A program made the translations under genes and the position numbers. From DATFES01 sp035457725 (GTDB taxonomy: Bacteria; Pseudomonadota; Alphaproteobacteria; CACIAM-22H2): a stretch of 46,626 nucleotides of DNA. Below are positions 44,315-46,626 of the stretch, piece after piece. Position 1 is the first letter of the stretch; every line of letters starts with the position of its first letter. The notes below the pieces were generated by a model. The model saw only the letters and a list, made by a program, of their open reading frames with translations, made no database searches and had not been told where the DNA came from. The stretch spans positions 1-46,626 of the forward strand of contig DATIBC010000087.1 in assembly GCA_035457725.1 (NCBI GenBank), read 5' to 3'.

Positions 44315-46606
44315 ATGCCACCCGTTCAGGAATTGCTGACCGCCGCGCTCGCCCACCATAAGGCCGGGCGCTTGGACCAGGCGGCGGCGCTTTATGAGAC
44401 CATTCTGGCCGAAACTCCCGACCAGCCCGACGCGCTGCACCTCTCGGCGCATATCGCGATTCGCCGCGGCGAGCAGGGCACGGCGGTGGAGCGCTTGCGG
44501 CGCGCGGCGAGCGCGGCGCCCGAGCGGCCGGTGGTGCAGAACGATCTCGGCGCGGCGCTGCGGCTCACCGGCCGTCTTGCCGAGGCGGCGACGGCATTCG
44601 AGCGCGCGGTCGTCATCAAGCCCGATTACGCCGAGGCGTGGCACAATCTAGGCCTGACGCGTCGCGCCGCCGGTGAGCTTGCCGGCGCGGCGACGGCGCT
44701 CGCCACGGCGACGCGGCTGCGGCCGCAATTCGCGCTCTCGCACAATGCGCTTGGCCTGGTGCGTAGCGCCCAGAGCGATCTTGCGGGAGCGATCGCGGCA
44801 TTCCGCCGCGCCGTCGAGCTCGATCCCAATTTCGTCGAAGCCTTGGTCAATCTCGGCCTTGCCGTCCACCAATCCGGCGACAGCGCGGCGGCCCGCCCGA
44901 TGCTCGAGAAGGCGGTAACGCTGGCGCCCAAGGCGGAAGCTGCCTGGCACAATCTCGGCCTGACGCGCTGGGCAACAGGGGAAGCGAAGGGCGCCGCGGA
45001 GGCCTTCGCCCGCGCGTTGGCGATAAATCCCAAATCGGGCGATACGTTGAACGCGCTCGGCGTCGTGCAGGTAGCCTCGGGCGACCGCCAAGCGGCGCGT
45101 GAGACCTTCGCGCGCGCGGTGGCGATGGCGCCGCAATCGGCAATCGCGTTGTGCAACCTGGCGCTCGCCGAATACCACGCCGGGGCCAAGGCCGAGGCGG
45201 CGCTTCTGATCGAGCGCGCGCTCACCCTCGATCCCAAGCTCGCCGACGCATGGTTCAACAGCGGCGTGTTCGCGCACGACCGCGGCGAATTCGACGTCGC
45301 GCGCGCCGCCTGGGAGAGGGCGTTGGAGCTCGACGCGCGCCAGCCGGTGGCCTTGTCCAACCTGTTGTTCATTCTGCATTACGATCCGGCGGAGACGGGC
45401 GCTTCGCTGCGCGAGGCGGCGCGGCGGGTCGAGGCGCTGTGGCCGCCGCGGCAAGCCGTCGCGTTCGCCAACCCGCGCTTACCCGATCGTCGGTTGCGCA
45501 TCGGCTACGTATCGCCCGATTTTCGCCAACATTCCTGCGCCTGGTTCGCGGCGCCGCTGTTCGCCGCGCACGATCGGCGCGCGGTCGAGGTGTTCGCTTA
45601 CGCCGAGCTCGAGCGGCCCGACGACGTCAGTGCGCGGCTCAAAGGGCTGGCCGACCATTGGCGGCCGATCTTCGGCCTGCCCGACGAGGCGGTGGCGCGG
45701 CAGGTGCGCGAGGACGGCATCGATGTTCTAGTCGATCTCGCCGGACACACGCGGAACAATCGGCTCGGCGTTTTCGCGTCGAGCCCGGCGCCGATTGAGG
45801 TTTCGTGGCTCGGCTATCCCGGGACCACCGGCGTTTCGACGATCGGTCATCGCATCAGCGACGCCATCGCCGATCCGCCTGGCGTCACGGACGCGCACTA
45901 TAGCGAGCGCCTGGTGCGCCTGGCGCGGCCGTTCGTGTGCTACGGGCCGCCCGCGAGCGCCCCCGCCGTCGGACCGCCGCCAGTTTCGCGCAACGGCTAC
46001 GTCACCTTCGGCAGCTTCAACAACGTGCAAAAGCTGAGCGCACCGACGATCGCATGTTGGGCGCAAATCCTGAAGGCGCTTCCGGGCGCGCGTCTTAGGC
46101 TCAAGGCGAGCTACCTGTCGCGGCCGATCGTCGTCGAGCGCCTGCGCGCCGCATTCGCAATTGAAGGCATATCGGCCGAGCGGTTGACCTTCGATGGCTG
46201 GAGCGCGGACACCGTGACGCACCTCGCCGCGTATCAGGCAATCGACGTGGCGCTCGACCCGTTTCCCTACAACGGCACGACGACGACCCTGGAGGCGTTG
46301 TGGATGGGCGTTCCCGTGGTGACGCTCGCCGGCGACCGGCATTCGGGCCGGGTCGGGGTTTCGCTGCTCAGCCACGCCGGCGCCGCCGAGCTGATCGCCG
46401 AGGGGATCGACGGTTACATCGCCAAGGCCGTGGCGCTCGCCGGCGATGCGGCGCGTCTTACGGCGTATCGCGCGACGCTGCGCGACCAGCTCGCCGCCTC
46501 GCCGCTTTGCGACGCCCCCGGGTTTGCCAGCGCGCTGGAAGACGCCTATCGCGCCCTATGGCGCGAGTGGTGCGTGTCGACTCACGCTTCGACGAGCTCA
46601 GCGTGA
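44315..46606 (+). CDS. TPR-GT41 O-GlcNAc-transferase-like protein
   Basis: 763 residues. The N-terminal half (1 to about 340) is about nine TPR units (repeated xLNxLGLxxxxxGxxxxAxxxFxxAxxLxP). The C-terminal half (about 370-740) is the SPINDLY/OGT-like GT41 catalytic domain: LRIGYVSPDFRQHSCAWF, IDVLVDLAGHTRNNRLGVFASSPAPIEVSWLGYPGTTG, VTFGSFNNVQKLS, DVALDPFPYNGTTTTLEALWMGVPVVTLAG. In bacteria such proteins glycosylate proteins, often surface proteins. The last residues (STHASTSSA) and the stop come from a REP-like hairpin. The right neighbour is outside the window. Confidence 0.93.
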   Translation: MPPVQELLTAALAHHKAGRLDQAAALYETILAETPDQPDALHLSAHIAIRRGEQGTAVERLRRAASAAPERPVVQNDLGAALRLTGRLAEAATAFERAVVIKPDYAEAWHNLGLTRRAAGELAGAATALATATRLRPQFALSHNALGLVRSAQSDLAGAIAAFRRAVELDPNFVEALVNLGLAVHQSGDSAAARPMLEKAVTLAPKAEAAWHNLGLTRWATGEAKGAAEAFARALAINPKSGDTLNALGVVQVASGDRQAARETFARAVAMAPQSAIALCNLALAEYHAGAKAEAALLIERALTLDPKLADAWFNSGVFAHDRGEFDVARAAWERALELDARQPVALSNLLFILHYDPAETGASLREAARRVEALWPPRQAVAFANPRLPDRRLRIGYVSPDFRQHSCAWFAAPLFAAHDRRAVEVFAYAELERPDDVSARLKGLADHWRPIFGLPDEAVARQVREDGIDVLVDLAGHTRNNRLGVFASSPAPIEVSWLGYPGTTGVSTIGHRISDAIADPPGVTDAHYSERLVRLARPFVCYGPPASAPAVGPPPVSRNGYVTFGSFNNVQKLSAPTIACWAQILKALPGARLRLKASYLSRPIVVERLRAAFAIEGISAERLTFDGWSADTVTHLAAYQAIDVALDPFPYNGTTTTLEALWMGVPVVTLAGDRHSGRVGVSLLSHAGAAELIAEGIDGYIAKAVALAGDAARLTAYRATLRDQLAASPLCDAPGFASALEDAYRALWREWCVSTHASTSSA

Positions 46607-46607
46607 G
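46581..46607. repeat. REP-like hairpin at the GT41 3' end, copy C
   Basis: CTCACGCT 46581-46588 pairs with AGCGTGAG 46600-46607 around an 11-base loop. It contains TCGACGAGCTCAG (46589-46601), the same core as TCGACAGGCTCGG and TCGACAAGCTCGG in copies A and B. The TGA stop of the GT41 gene (46604-46606) lies in its right arm. The rest of the element may continue beyond the window edge. Confidence 0.6.
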
Positions 46608-46626
46608 GAGTTCTGCTTATTCCTCG

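Overview
The window is GC-rich and gene-dense, with many ATGA-type start/stop overlaps and several GTG or TTG starts. The core gene set (ubiquinone hydroxylase, glnK-amtB, dapC-like aminotransferase, ftsK, lolA, xthA, preceded by a CnoX-type thioredoxin, a Lon N-domain protein and Trm112) is the sort of order seen in alphaproteobacteria. A free-living or plant/soil/water-associated alphaproteobacterium, possibly of the Rhodospirillales type, is the best reading; the genus cannot be told from the sequence.

Layout. 1-0.7 kb: end of an FkbM methyltransferase and a minus-strand tRNA-Gly(GCC). 0.95-3.7 kb: plus-strand housekeeping run (CnoX, LonN-like, Trm112, DUF971, GNAT). 3.7-3.9 kb: a REP-like palindromic element. 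3.9-6.5 kb: an HxlR regulator divergent from pirin, YcaC-type hydrolase and FMN reductase, a likely redox/quinone-responsive module. 6.5-18 kb: conserved core (UbiH family, glnK, amtB with a sigma-54-like promoter, DapC, FtsK, LolA, a C26 amidotransferase, an alpha/beta hydrolase, exonuclease III). 18.1 kb: a second copy of the REP-like element. 18.2-23.4 kb: a minus-strand run of GNAT, methyltransferase, cyclic-nucleotide-binding protein, a strongly non-canonical ABC exporter and a degenerate PCuAC-like protein; the canonical PCuAC copper chaperone diverges from it.

24.2-37.0 kb: a long plus-strand run. First comes a glycan-type block (two MurG-like/COG4671-like glycosyltransferases, two GT4 enzymes, a histidine phosphatase, a polysaccharide-deacetylase-like protein, a small membrane protein). 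It runs, with overlaps of a few bases, into a complete peptide-type ABC importer (fused double ATPase, binding protein, two permeases). 37.0-40.8 kb: minus-strand methyltransferase, MBL-fold hydrolase, orphan OmpR-type regulator and alpha/beta hydrolase. 40.9-42.6 kb: L,D-transpeptidase-like protein and a peroxiredoxin-like/2OG-Fe(II) oxygenase fusion. 42.7-46.6 kb: YggS and a sulfotransferase, divergent from a TPR/GT41 O-GlcNAc-transferase-like protein whose stop codon lies inside another REP-like hairpin.

The most unusual item is the ABC exporter at 20.2-22.8 kb. Its nucleotide-binding domain has altered Walker A, Q-loop, signature and Walker B motifs, and about 400 residues separate Walker A from the signature, including internally repeated segments. 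It is followed in the same run by a stand-alone cyclic-nucleotide-binding protein, a methyltransferase and an acetyltransferase. The glycan block is the second candidate for an undescribed pathway. All functions are read from motifs and family knowledge; no searches were run.
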